Notes under the pieces: generated by a model
Databases searched by the model: none
Seen by the model: only the letters and a program-made list of their open reading frames with translations
Told to the model about the DNA's origin: nothing
NCBI GenBank assembly: GCA_963920575.1
Contig: OY986966.1
Coordinates: 23,713,717-23,777,716 of the forward strand
Direction: 5' to 3'
Origin: Narthecium ossifragum
Taxonomy: Eukaryota > Streptophyta > Magnoliopsida > Dioscoreales > Nartheciaceae
DNA: 64,000 nucleotides
Part shown: positions 43,728 through 54,883 of the stretch, one piece after another
How positions within the stretch are numbered: the first letter of the stretch is position 1
How the letters are laid out: each line of letters starts with the position of its first letter
Translations under genes and position numbers: made by a program

Positions 43728-44391
43728 CTCACTCTCCCATTACCCAACCCACTACCACCCCCCCTCGCTCCCCCCACGCTTTGCGCTCTCTGTCTTGCAT
43801 CTCCTCTGCCTGGCTGGACCTCCTCCTCCCTTCTTTCTTCCATCATCCTCTTCTCCTCCTCCTTGCCTCTCTCTTCTCTTCTCTTCTTCTTTAATGAGTG
43901 TCACGTGACCAAGGAGATTCATAGTACTGTCTCGGCGTCTCGGCGAGGAGATGGACAGGGTGGTGAAATGAGGGCCGGGATCTGTGAGAGCTTTTAACAA
44001 CTGCAGCAGCAGCAGCAGCAGCAGAAGCAGCAGGCGGCTGCAGCGTCAGAGGCAGCAGCGATAGAGAGATCGAGACAGGGCCAAGCCAAGGCTGCGAAAG
44101 AAGAAGGAAACAAACAAAGCTAGAGAGAGAAAAGAGAAGAGAGAGATAGAGAGAGATCGTTGAAGATCTTGATCAGAAGAATTTCAGAGTCCCCACAACA
44201 CCAACAACCCCTTAGCTTCCAAGCCTGAAAGCATCTCAAAATAGCCTGGAGAAAACCAGAAACCCAGGAAAAGAGTAATACTGGCATTTGAGTCACGAGC
44301 TAGCAAAAGATCCACAAAAACAAACACGGCTTCTGTATAGATAGATAATTATATTTTGTGAACCCTTATAAGATATAGCTAGCCTGCCAAT

Positions 44392-44425
<34 letters not shown>

Positions 44426-44529
44426 TATATATATATAGAGAGAGAGACAGAGAGAGATAGAGAGAGAGTATTAGTAGTAGGAGTAGGGAGTGTGTTTTCC
44501 TAGCTAGCTTGGTGGGTTGTATATAAGAG
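43728..44529 (+). promoter_or_regulatory. Probable promoter / 5' leader of the LRP1-like gene
   Basis: Rich in CT (43840-43890), CAG (44000-44035), GAGA (44120-44160) and GATA/TA/GA microsatellites (44394-44470). GAGA-type tracts are frequent in plant developmental gene promoters and leaders. TATATAAG at about 44519-44526 could be a TATA box, but then transcripts would start inside the Gly-rich open frame. A leader intron is also possible. All of this is inference from composition. Confidence 0.4.
44394..44470. repeat. Compound microsatellite (TAGA)n(TA)n(GA)n
   Basis: About eight TAGA units, then TA and GA runs. It is likely to vary in length between individuals. Confidence 0.9.
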
Positions 44530-44832
44530 GTGTTTAAGAAGCCTATCAGTCTGGTCCCCCGAGTAGCCGGGGTGGCTTCTGGACGGAGATTCCCTTCGGA
44601 CACTGGAGCCTTTGCCGACTGGGTGGCCTCCTCCGCCACCGGCCGAGGCGACGACCTCTGCCTGGGATTCAATGCCGGGGGAGGAAGCGGAGCCGGTGGT
44701 GGTGGAGGAGGGAATACTAGCGGAGCTGGCGGTGGAGGAGGGGGTGGCGGTGGAATCTGGCTGCAGGGATCTTCCAGCTCGTCGTCGGTTAATCCGCAAG
44801 GGAGACAGGCACTCAACTATGGGCTGGCGGAT

Positions 44833-45513
44833 ATGGGGATGGTGGGTCTCCGAGACGTGCTGGTCGTGGCCCCCGCCGGCTCTTTCCATCCTCACCACCA
44901 CCACCACCACCACGAGTCGCTGCTGCCTTCCGGCGATCACCCCATCATCCCCCTCCTCGCCGCCACCCCATGCCAGCTCGTAGACGACCCCCATGTCGCC
45001 TCCGCCAAGCCCTTCTGGCAGCCACAGCCACCGCATCCCCAGCATCATCCTCCACTCTCCAACCTTAACCCTAACCCTAACCCTAATCCTAACAACAATT
45101 GCAGCACTAGCCTGTCTTACCTAAAGAAGCCGGTGACTTTGCTCGACGCCGGTGCCGGGGGCCCGTCGACGTGCCAGGATTGCGGCAATCAGGCCAAGAA
45201 GGACTGCAGCCACCGGCGTTGCCGGACGTGCTGCAAGAGCCGGGGATTCGATTGCTCGACCCACGTCAAGAGCACTTGGGTCCCCGCCGCCCGCCGCCGT
45301 GAACGCCAGCAGCTCAACACCGCCGGCTCCTCCGCCTCCACTTCCGCCCCCAAGAAGCCCCGCCTCCTCTCCTCCCAGACCACCACCACGGCCACCACCG
45401 CCTCCCACACGTCCACCTCGAACACCACCCCTCCTCGCAGCTTCGACACCTCCTCCAGCCACCAAGGTCTTGAATCCAACTCTCCATCCCTTCTCCATTA
45501 CCATTACTAAAAA

Positions 45514-45551
<38 letters not shown>

Positions 45552-46017
45552 ATTTAATATCTGTAGATTGCGCGCGTGTTGTTTGGGATGGTGTGATATA
45601 GATGCGGGTTTTCGGGACAGCTTGCCGCGGCACGTCAAGGCGCCGGCGGTGTTCAAGTGCGTGCGGGTGACCTCCATCGACGACGGCGAGGACGAGTACG
45701 CGTACCATGCGATGGTGCGCATCGGGGGACACGTCTTCAAGGGGTTCCTCTACGACCACGGCATCGACGACGGGCATGGCGACCACACCAGCGTCAACAC
45801 TGGTGCCACTACCACAGGCAACAACAATAACACTAATAACAACAACAGCACTGTCATGCCCAACATCTCCGAGCTCCATCTCGGTGGCGGCGGGAGGAAT
45901 GGCCACGGGACGTCGTCGTCCTCGGCAATGCTGCCGGCCTCCGATGTCTATGGTGGGGGTGCGTCTGGTGCCGGCGGATTGTTTGGAGGTACAGCATATG
46001 GTAACACAATAAGCTGA
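44833..46017 (+). CDS. LRP1: LRP1-like SHI/STY (SRS) family zinc-finger transcription factor
   Basis: Plant-specific transcription factor of the SHI/STY/LRP1 family, which promotes auxin synthesis and organ primordia and acts in the nucleus. Two coding exons: 44833-45466 and 45602-46017 (349 aa), with a 135-bp phase-1 intron (GT 45467, AG 45601). The start [16 protein letters not shown] is where Arabidopsis LRP1 begins. Then come His-, Asn- and Pro-rich stretches, the RING-like zinc finger ([12 protein letters not shown]...[13 protein letters not shown], residues 114-141), and [16 protein letters not shown], which is basic. In exon 2 lie [18 protein letters not shown] and the IGGH dimerisation motif ([14 protein letters not shown], from residue 252). 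No break is seen. The frame stays open for 303 bp upstream without an ATG, so a longer N-terminus from another exon is possible. Confidence 0.9.
45467..45601 (+). other. Intron of the LRP1-like gene
   Basis: 135 bp, CAAG/gtcttg to tatag/ATGCGG. The splice joins CAA-G to AT so that HQ continues as DAGFRDSLP, the expected exon-2 start of this family. It has a (CT)n run of about 16 units at 45517-45549. Confidence 0.88.
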
Positions 46018-49000
46018 GCTCCTTCCCTGTAACACACACACGAACACACACACAGCGAGACACAGTGATACACACCTCTTATATGTTCCCTTAGCTATTA
46101 TCTCATGCTGGTTGTGGTGTTTTAGGATTGGGAGTACTCTTATTCATGGGCTTATTCTTTATCTTGTATCTTTATCATGGATGAATCGGGGGTTTGCTTG
46201 CATTTGTTGTTGTAACCATATGCATATGCAGCTACATGACTTCAATTAATTATCTTCTTCTTTTCTTCTTTCCTTTTTTGTCACTATTTTTATCTTCGTC
46301 ATGGTTTCTTCTCCTGAGTAGTCTTGTCTCTCTCTCTCTCTCCCCCTCCCTCCACTATATCTTGAAATGAAAGGACGACAGAGAGGGAGAGTACCAAGAT
46401 AGAGAACGTAGCATTGTTAAGAGTTGAATGTTCGCAGTATTTACTTCATGAGCTTTTAGTTCGTACTGCATTTCCTTTATTGGACGTCATCTCTCCTTTG
46501 ATCTTTTCTTTGTCGTCAGTCTGGTTTTTTCAATATAAATGAGGTTGTATCTTTCCACAATTTTCTTTTTCTTTGATTGTTTCTTTTCCAAGAGATGGTG
46601 CTGTAGAGAATCTCATTGGAACTTGTATCTGATTGACACTTTCTCCATGAGAACATGTGTTGGTGGTGAGTTTATTCAACGCTCCTTACCCATGACTGCT
46701 TTACTAGCTTATCTCCGTCAATCACGGGGTGATATATAATAATGCTATTTAAATCCTAAATTTCTGTGCAATTCAATCTATTCACGCTTGTTTGTGATTC
46801 TCATGGCCACCAACCGCTTGAGGCTTTCTTGGTTGTGTGTTTAATCTTTTAGAATGAAGGTATAATTGGTTAATTGTGCTCCATTTACATTTTGTTTTTT
46901 TCATTTGTGGAATGATAACGAATGCTTGAACTAGACCTTTTTTTGGAATGATGTACTTCCATGAAATTTTGATGGTTAATTTTCCAAGGATCAACCTGGT
47001 ATTGCTGCCATTTATTGCTTGTTAATTCAGGAAAATGTAAGCATTTCTTCCTTTTGTTGTTGCAGTTTGTGTAAAATCATGTCTACAATTGATTTGTATC
47101 ATTAATTCTCAATCTTCGATAGTTTTAGGTACCAAAATTTGTGCAGCTGGTTAATCAATTTCGCACTGCAATCTTTGAATGAGGAGTGTTTTCTTCTATT
47201 TCTGGTTTTTGATTTTTTATTATTATAATGTTTGGTAGTTTCCTCATCTGTTAAGTTTCTGCCCTTCTCTCCAGTATTATTCTTCTATTTAATTTCCTTG
47301 CTGAGTTCTTCTTAGATACCGTATGTATAATCGGTCATCACTTAACCAAGCAATTTTATCAAGCATCTTGGCAGCAAGATATTCGGTCATCTTTTTGCTG
47401 AAACCATGGTAAACTGTAATGACATGTTTATGCATGGTGCTTGTGATATATATAGTTGCAAATTAGATGTCCTTTATTAACCCTTAACTGTCTTTGCTCA
47501 ACCAAACTGAGTTGGAACCTCATGGATGTTTATAAGGCCTTAATTTTGTTTCTTAGTCTTATTTTTTATTTTATTTTCCATCATTTTCTGATGAATTTGA
47601 CATGAAATACTATATTGAACACCAATGGTGTTGCATGAATCACTATTTGTTGCCATGGTAGTGCAGATAGTGATTGATGTTGATGGTGTGACATGGATTA
47701 GAAATATTAGTTCTGAGATTGCCACAATGGCTTATAAATTATTTATCGTGTTATGTGGAAGTGAGTTGCTGATCGTGGGCTGCTATCTGCAGGAGACATG
47801 CACCTTATCATCAAGCCTCCATAAAGTTGCATAAAAGATGTAGACTTTTTGACTCCATTTCATGTGGTTCGATTAGCTTAGCTTGTAGATAAGTATGTTA
47901 TGCATAAAATCCAGGAGTTGTTGGATTTGGTCAAATTGATAACTCACTGTCATTTCAACATATCTTGAGTCATTGTGCTAATTTAAATTTTATGTTCCTT
48001 TCTCTGATTGAGATAGTGCTTCTAGGTCTTTATTTTACCTTCCCAATGACTCTGTGGCAATGCAAAGCCTAACTTTTGACAACTTTCTGCCTTGGGTGTG
48101 TGTTTTGGTCTTGTTGTTAGGTGACATGATTAAGATGTATTCTAAAGTTTCTTTTGAGTAGCAAAGTTTGACTCTTTTCATTTGCTGTACTAAGACATGA
48201 TCAAGATGGCATTGTGATAAAGATAAAAAGAATGTGTGCTTAAACATCTTTCGTCTTATATATGAAAGTAACCATTTAAATGACTTCCATCTTATATCTG
48301 TGGTTAAATGTCTTCCCCAAAAGTAATACCTGCTGAAGGTCAATTTTTCTTGTATTTGTTTCCTCTCTTACTATTCACGCTCCAAATTATGAGACAGGTT
48401 TATTCGAAACATGGATTATGTTCTTTTGCATTGGATCTCGCATTATTCAGTTTGATTTGATATATCACTAGGTATAACATCTTTTCTTTTTCCTTTCAAT
48501 AGTGCAATTTTTTTTTCTTCAACCGGGATGCACTAGTACAAGCTTGTTTTTTTCTTCAACCGGGATGCACTAGTACAAACCTGTTTTGTGCTACGGTATA
48601 GAGCTTTCAATATAGCATCTTCAAATACAAGTGGCCTTATAGCCCAATTTATTTCAAATTTGGAGTTTCTATTATGCTGATGATAGTATGCTCCGAAAAT
48701 GTATTCGTGTGCATGTTCAGCAGTTTGTCTTTTTGTTTGTTTGTATGTCTATGCGCGCTTGTATAATAGCTCAAATATTTTAAGTGAAAGTAGGGTTTTA
48801 AATTATGCTGATGACGGGGTGTCAGTGAAATGTTGTGCTTGTGCTTGTTCAGGTGTTTGTCTGTGTATTTCGTCGTTTGTTTGTACATGTTGAAAGTGCT
48901 GTGGAAACTATGACTGCAGTCACTAATTTTATGTTTCTCGACTTGCAGAAGTTTATTAGTTGCTATGTGATTTTGGAGTTTTAAAATATTGCATCCACTT

Positions 49001-50150
49001 TTTGGAGGCTGTTATATGTGATCCTTTCATATTATTTGCTTTGGCATGCTTATTAACTGATATTTGGCTTTAAAATGCTTAGAGATCTTAACTGCAGTAG
49101 ATGTATTTCGTGAAAAGTATGTCATAGTTAATTACTGTAGATCCAGAAAAGTCTAGTGATTTAATGATATTTCTCTTCCACTTGATAGTTCGGTGACACA
49201 ACATGCTTTGATGACAATTTCTGTTTGAATTCTATGGATGATATAGATTGATCGATCGTATTCATTCCTACTCCCATTCTTTGTTTGACTTATAGGACTG
49301 TTTGCTCATTAATAAGTTGTGTATTACTTCCCCTCTTGAGGTCATGTGATCGGAAGATACCTGTTATACAGCTATTAGTATTCTATTAGTTCTTGGCAGT
49401 TCACTATTCCTTACACTATGAGTATACTATTTTACGCAATCTGTGATTCTACTATCGGTAGCTCTTTAGCGTTTCGCTTTCCATGGTAATAATCTTCGTT
49501 CTCTTAAGTTTTGAGCTGAATGAACTTTCCTAGCTTGTGAAAAATTGCATGTTCTTTGCTGTTGAATGGCTGCACGGATGCAGCAGCAAATGACCTGGAT
49601 GCAGCTATTAGTATTTCATTTTTCTTGCATTTAGTTACCAGTCAATTTTCAGTTGGTCATCTTGTTAGATAATCTTTTAACATCTGCTGCTGCTCAGGAC
49701 CACGTCTTTTAATGTCTGCTATTGCATTGCTTCTGTTATGACGATTGCTTTCGACCATGATACAATGGTATTATCTTAGTTGTTGTACGTATAGATGTTT
49801 GCTTGCATGAATTTGGTTCATTAGCTGTTGTCATGTTTAGCCTGCTGTTATAAGTGCTTTGGCACGGTATATGCTAGTTATTGTCATCACAGATGTCTGC
49901 TGTTGCTGATTCGATAATGTTATGTGAGGCATGCATGTGCGAAGTTTTTCTTGGAGAGTTGAGCCACGAGGCTAAAGTTTTTCTTAAAGAAGTTGAGCCA
50001 CAAGCCTAAGAATTAAGGTTACAGGCTATGCCAAAATCGCATCAAGGGTGTCAAGCCCCTCCCCAGGCCAAACAAGATCATCGATCTGAGGCCTATGGCA
50101 ATAGCGGGCAATGCCTTGCAATTACAAGATTTAGAAATATGCAACAATAG
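46018..50150. other. 3' flank of the LRP1-like gene, AT-rich, no gene seen
   Basis: The first few hundred bases are likely 3' UTR (CA repeat at 46034-46060, CT repeat near 46330). The rest is T-rich on the plus strand and without coding motifs. Local duplications: ttcttcaaccgggatgcact repeated near 48518 and 48554, and a diverged repeat of about 130 bp starting tatgctgatga near 48673 and 48804. It could be host intergenic DNA. Confidence 0.5.
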
Positions 50151-53100
50151 CATCGACTCAAAGCAAGATCCTCCATCCAAACGTACCTAGCCAAACCATC
50201 CATTTGTCTAGACCATAACCTAGGCCCATACAAAATCTGGACCGCTTCTTCAAGGAAGTCTATCTAAATCACTAGTGCATTAGCTGATCTCACATGGGCC
50301 TCCTTAGCTCCAATGCCACAGTGACCAACTCACCTTGTAGAACTGAGCTCGTTTCAATTGGCTTGCAAGAATGCCATGCCAAAACTCTTGTTCTCGTGAC
50401 CGCCACCATGCCTACACCAGCCAAGCAGGGTGATGGGGTCTAGAGAAGGATCCGTCTGCACAACTAGAACACCTTGGCTCGGTCCCCTGCTCGGAATGCT
50501 TGTTGGCCCTCCCTGAAGGGGGGTGATGGCAGGGATGCTCAGTGACCACCCGTTGGATTCTATACGCCAGCTCTTCCACGACTGCCCTCATCGGAGAAGA
50601 CAATACTATTCTTATCCTTCCAGGCCATCAAGACGCCAAACGCAAGAAAGGATCTTAGGCTTTGGCCTTCCTCCCCATGCGAAGAGTTCACCAGCAAATC
50701 CATTAGATGATCAAGAGTCCACGTTGGAAGAGAGATCCTCTTTTGCCGCAATCTCTTCGAACACGTGCAGCATGAAGGGGCACGCAAACTGCGCATGCAC
50801 AATGGTCTCCGGCTTGCCCATGCGCCTAAGACAATCTTGTTTCGACTATCAGCACCACTGTCAAAGGTTATTTCTCACGGCAACTTCCCCTTCAATACCC
50901 TCCAAACGAATTGTTTAATTCTTGGGCCAGCTAGAATCCGTCACCCATTTACGCACCATGAATCCCCTGCCTCGGCTCATCCCCACGCTATCCTACCGGC
51001 ACGGCCAAGATCAAGTTAGCTAGGATGGGATGGCAGCAGTCAAGTATCTTCTCCCTATTCCACCCAGCTCCATCATGTAACTCCCCAACTGTGCACTTCC
51101 CCAAGCTTGCCTGGACGTCAAAAAAAGTTGGCTATCGGGCTAGTGGAAGCTCAGCACACCATGAATCAGTTACCACATTAATACCACTGTTCATGCCTAC
51201 AGACAAGCTGATGCCCTTTCTTGTCTCGTCCGTGGCTAAGCAATTAATTATGGCGCCAGTGTGATGAAGAAGCTGAGACCTCGCTGACTGGAAGGAAGAG
51301 TTCCCTTCCAAGTATACTTCACCCTTGCCAGCTCCAACCACACATTCGTGCCTTCCTCCAGGAACATTGCCACTCTTCATCTTCAGAGTCCATTGCCAAA
51401 CAATGAAGTCTCTATTACCCAGTCCTCTTGCTTCCTTGGGCAAGCAAACATCCCTCCAAGCAATCGTACATATGCCGGATTGGCGTCCATTCCAAAGAAA
51501 ATCCATACAAATTCACTCCATCCTCTTGATCAAGAGCTCTTGATCACTTTTGATCACGGCATGAGAGTTGGTCATAGCAAATGTTGGAATGGCTTGGAGC
51601 ACCAACTTAAGCGGAACAAGTCGGCCTAGATCCGTGATCATCCGGCCTTGCCAAGAGAGAACGCAGCTTACCATTTTATCCACAACTTTGGAAAGGTTCG
51701 AAGATTTGATGGCACCATTCCCAAGGGGAGCTCCCAAGTAGGTCGAAGTGCTGGTAGCTTTCGATAGCTGGAAGATACTACAAGTGATGCCTTTCCTCCC
51801 ATCCGGGGTAGTCGGAGAAAACCTCATACTTGACTTGGCTGCATTCATCTTTAAGCCTGAGAGTGTTTTGAATTTAATCAACAATTGCTTAAGCTTCCTT
51901 GCTTCCAAGCAGTTAGACTTAGAAAATACCAAACATTCGTCGGTGTAGAGGAGGTAGGATATGTCAAAACTAGAGTGAGCCCCTCAATGTCAGATTTAGG
52001 ATCTATAAGTATTATGGATAAGACCATTTAGGTGATCTATAAGTATCATGGATAAGACCTCCTGCACAACAAGAAAGAGGTAAGGGGACAATGGGTCTCC
52101 TTATCGAAGCCTACAGTGAGAAGACATATGACCATGTAGCCTCACACTTGACTTGGCTACATTCATCTTTAAGCCTAAGAGTGTCTTGAATTTAATCAAC
52201 AATTGCTTGAGCTTCTTTGCTTCCGAGCAGTTAGACTTAGAAACTACCAAACATTCGTCGGTGTAGAGGAGGTAGGATATGCCAAAACTAGAATGAGCCC
52301 CTCAATGTTAGATTTAGGATCTATAAGTATCATGGATAAGACCATTTAGGAGATCTATACCTATCATGGATAAGACCTCATGCACAACAAGAAAGAGGTA
52401 AGGGGACAATGGGTCTCCTTGTCGGAGCCCACGGTGAGAAGACATATGACCATGCAGCCTCCCATTGAGAATGAAAGCAAACCGAGGGCCGATCCATCTC
52501 ATCGGGAATCTCATAGCACCAAGAACCCGTCTCAAGAATTCCATTGCACTCTGGCATATGTTGTTTGGAGATCCACCTTAAGCACCATGAGGCTTCTCGT
52601 CTTCGAGGCCGTATGCATGGAATGGAGAAACCTCTTTGACCACATCAATATTATCGTGAGTACACCTCTTTGAGAAGAATGCGAACTATTCAAGGCCAAT
52701 GAGGTCCCCAAGGACCGACTTCATCCTCCTCACCAAGATAGTTGTCACTACCTTATACCCAACATTGTAGAGGCCAATCGGCCTGAAATCCTTCACACAC
52801 ATGGGGAACTTACATTTAGAAATGAATGGCACGAATGTTTCATTCCAATTAAAGGAAAAACGAAAAGAGCGGAAGAATCCTCGAATAATCTCCATCAAAT
52901 CCACTTCCACAATGTCCTAACGCAGTAGGTAAAACTCGACCGAGATCCCATCCGGTCCGGGGCAACGATCCCTACCCATAGAAGAAACTAGGGTCTCCTT
53001 GACTTCCTCAGGGAGATCAAACAGGTCGTCACTCCCTAGTCCTTAGACCAAAGCCTCCAAAACCTTGCCGGTGAGAACACCAAAAAATCTCCATCATAGT
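50150..53100 (-). pseudogene. L1-type LINE relic on the minus strand
   Basis: Broken reverse transcriptase and C-terminal parts of a LINE ORF2. In sense order: FRPIGLYNVGYKVVTTIL (52686-52910), RQGDPLSPYLFLVVHEVLS (52314-52544), MVFSKSNCLEARKLKQLL with SGLKMNAAKSSMRFSP (51513-51932), FLWNGRQSGICTIAWRDVC (51132-51506), and near 50560-50802 a zf-RVT-like stretch. A 318-bp segment of the reverse transcriptase is tandemly duplicated at 51830-52465. There are many stops. The 3' limit is uncertain, as no A tail is seen. The motifs resemble the LINE at 29128-34310. Confidence 0.85.
51830..52465. repeat. 318-bp tandem duplication inside the LINE
   Basis: cggtgtagag at 51941 recurs at 52259; ctcaatgt.agatttaggat, ggataagacc and acaacaagaaagaggtaagg repeat at the same offset. 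The copies are about 90% alike by eye. Each copy also holds a short repeat, ctataagtat.atggataagacc, twice. Confidence 0.85.
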
Positions 53101-54580
53101 CCAAATTTGCTTGTTTACAGTCATGCATTAAAAAAGTCGGCTATTTGCCGTATAACATTGGAATATTGGTAGACTAATCTAAATCCATTCATTATTAGGC
53201 ACAGGGATGAAATTAAGTTAATTATGCGTTAATTTGAACCAATGATCTCCGCTTGCTTCATGATTCCACATTACATTCCCCATCCCCCCCCCATGCAACT
53301 AAAATGAATTTTTGCAATAATGGTGAGAAGATCGTCTATAATGGATCGCACAGGGACAAGGACAAGCCAGCTAGTGGACTCTCTTCTAACGTACGTACGT
53401 ATTATCAATTAATTAGTGTTCCCCACTTGTAGAACATAACAAAGTTTGCTCCTATCAATATGGATTTGTTCACAAGTACGTCACAGTAAATCTGACAGAG
53501 TCTACAAAACTCAAACTCTTTGTTCAGTTTTAAAGAATGCTCCATATATGATCTAATCTTTTGTCGTTGATCGATCCCATCGTGCAAGAAACATCAAAGT
53601 CCAAGACATCATGGGTGTGGAGCCGGTAGCATGCATGTCCATGGCCAGGTCTGGTACAGATTGTTGGATTTTTCATGTTGAAGGCCAGGTCTGGTAGCCA
53701 AAGCGGATATCTGACTGCAAAAACACCTGTAGACAAGGATCTCAAGCAACGACCTCGATCACGAGCAGCAGAGCCAAAGAAGAAGCACGATCTTAAGGCT
53801 TGAACCAAACCACACCTCATGTATTAGCTAGGCGAGAACGGAACGAGAATAACACCCCTTTGATCCCTTATCAATTTTAATGGGGGGAGAGAGAAATTCT
53901 GAGAGTGATTGATATCTTAAAGCAGTGGACCAGTGGTAATTAATATATATACAGTCATGCTCTTACTTCTACCTGGACTAATGCATGTTTAAGCCATGTA
54001 CCACACTCATTAGAACGCCCTAATCCTAATCAAGTTAGATCACCACAATGAGGTAAGAAAGCATGACCAAGAAGCAAATCAATTGTAAATGAAAACTGAA
54101 TGGTGTCGAGCTACGGCTACCCATTACAAAATACGGAGAATATCCATGTTGGGCTTCTTAATGGAGGTAAGCTTGTAGTCACATATCATTAGCCAAATGG
54201 GGGCAGTCATATGTAAGTTGGTTGTAAACTGCCATGGCCCAGTCGTGTGTAGAAAGTAGATGGTTGTAAACTAATAAGCTCTTTCAAGCATCCTTCACGG
54301 ACTACAGTAGATGGTTGTAAACTGCCATGGCCCAGTCGTGTGTAGAAAGTAGCAAGCGCTTCATGTACCTACATTAGAAAATTAAACTGAGAAAAATTTG
54401 CGGTTACTGTGATTTTTTTGATCCAGGACAAATGATGAAGTAAACCAACCACTTCTGCTTCTCCATAAATTTTGGGATGTCTTTAAAGTTCAAATTTTGG
54501 GGGGTTTTGGAAGGGGAAAAAGGAAAAGAAAGAGTTTTGAGGAGATTATGAAACCACCCAAAATGCATACGAGCAAGGAT
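53101..54580. other. Unassigned intergenic DNA
   Basis: I see no gene with a recognisable domain. It contains one 39-bp direct repeat, gttgtaaactgccatggccc..., at 54221-54259 and 54314-54352. Confidence 0.45.
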
Positions 54581-54642
54581 TTCCATACCAGTCGGCACAT
54601 GTCCATGTCCGGCTGGTATGTACCGGTCCCCCCCCCGCCCAC

Positions 54643-54883
54643 CATATCGGGTCCGTACCGGGCGATACCTTATGTATGGCCTGGCACAACTCCAGCAACC
54701 CCCCCCCGGATATCGGGTTCGTACCGGGCGATACCTTTTTATGGCCCGGCACAACTCCAGCACCCCCCCGACCGGATAGGTACCGGATCCAGAGAGGGGA
54801 GGAGAGAGCGGAAGGGAAGGAGGAGAGAGACAGAGGAGAGGGAGGGGGGGAAGAAAGAGAGAGGAGGAGAGAGTAGGAGGGAA
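54643..54883. repeat. Tandem repeat (period about 67 bp) followed by GA-rich DNA
   Basis: atatcgggtycgtaccggg starts at 54643 and 54710, each followed by ggcacaactccagca and a C run. From 54786 the sequence is nearly pure purine up to the gypsy insertion at 54884, and the purine-rich stretch resumes at 61638 on the other side of the element. Confidence 0.75.

Noticed and set aside
44519..44526. TATATAAG as the LRP1-like promoter
   Set aside because: Possible, but it sits next to microsatellites and at the edge of the open Gly-rich frame; not strong enough to call alone.
44391..45048. Minus-strand Pro-rich and Val/Gly-rich ORFs opposite the LRP1-like gene
   Set aside because: Antisense shadows of Gly-rich and His-rich codons; no motif.
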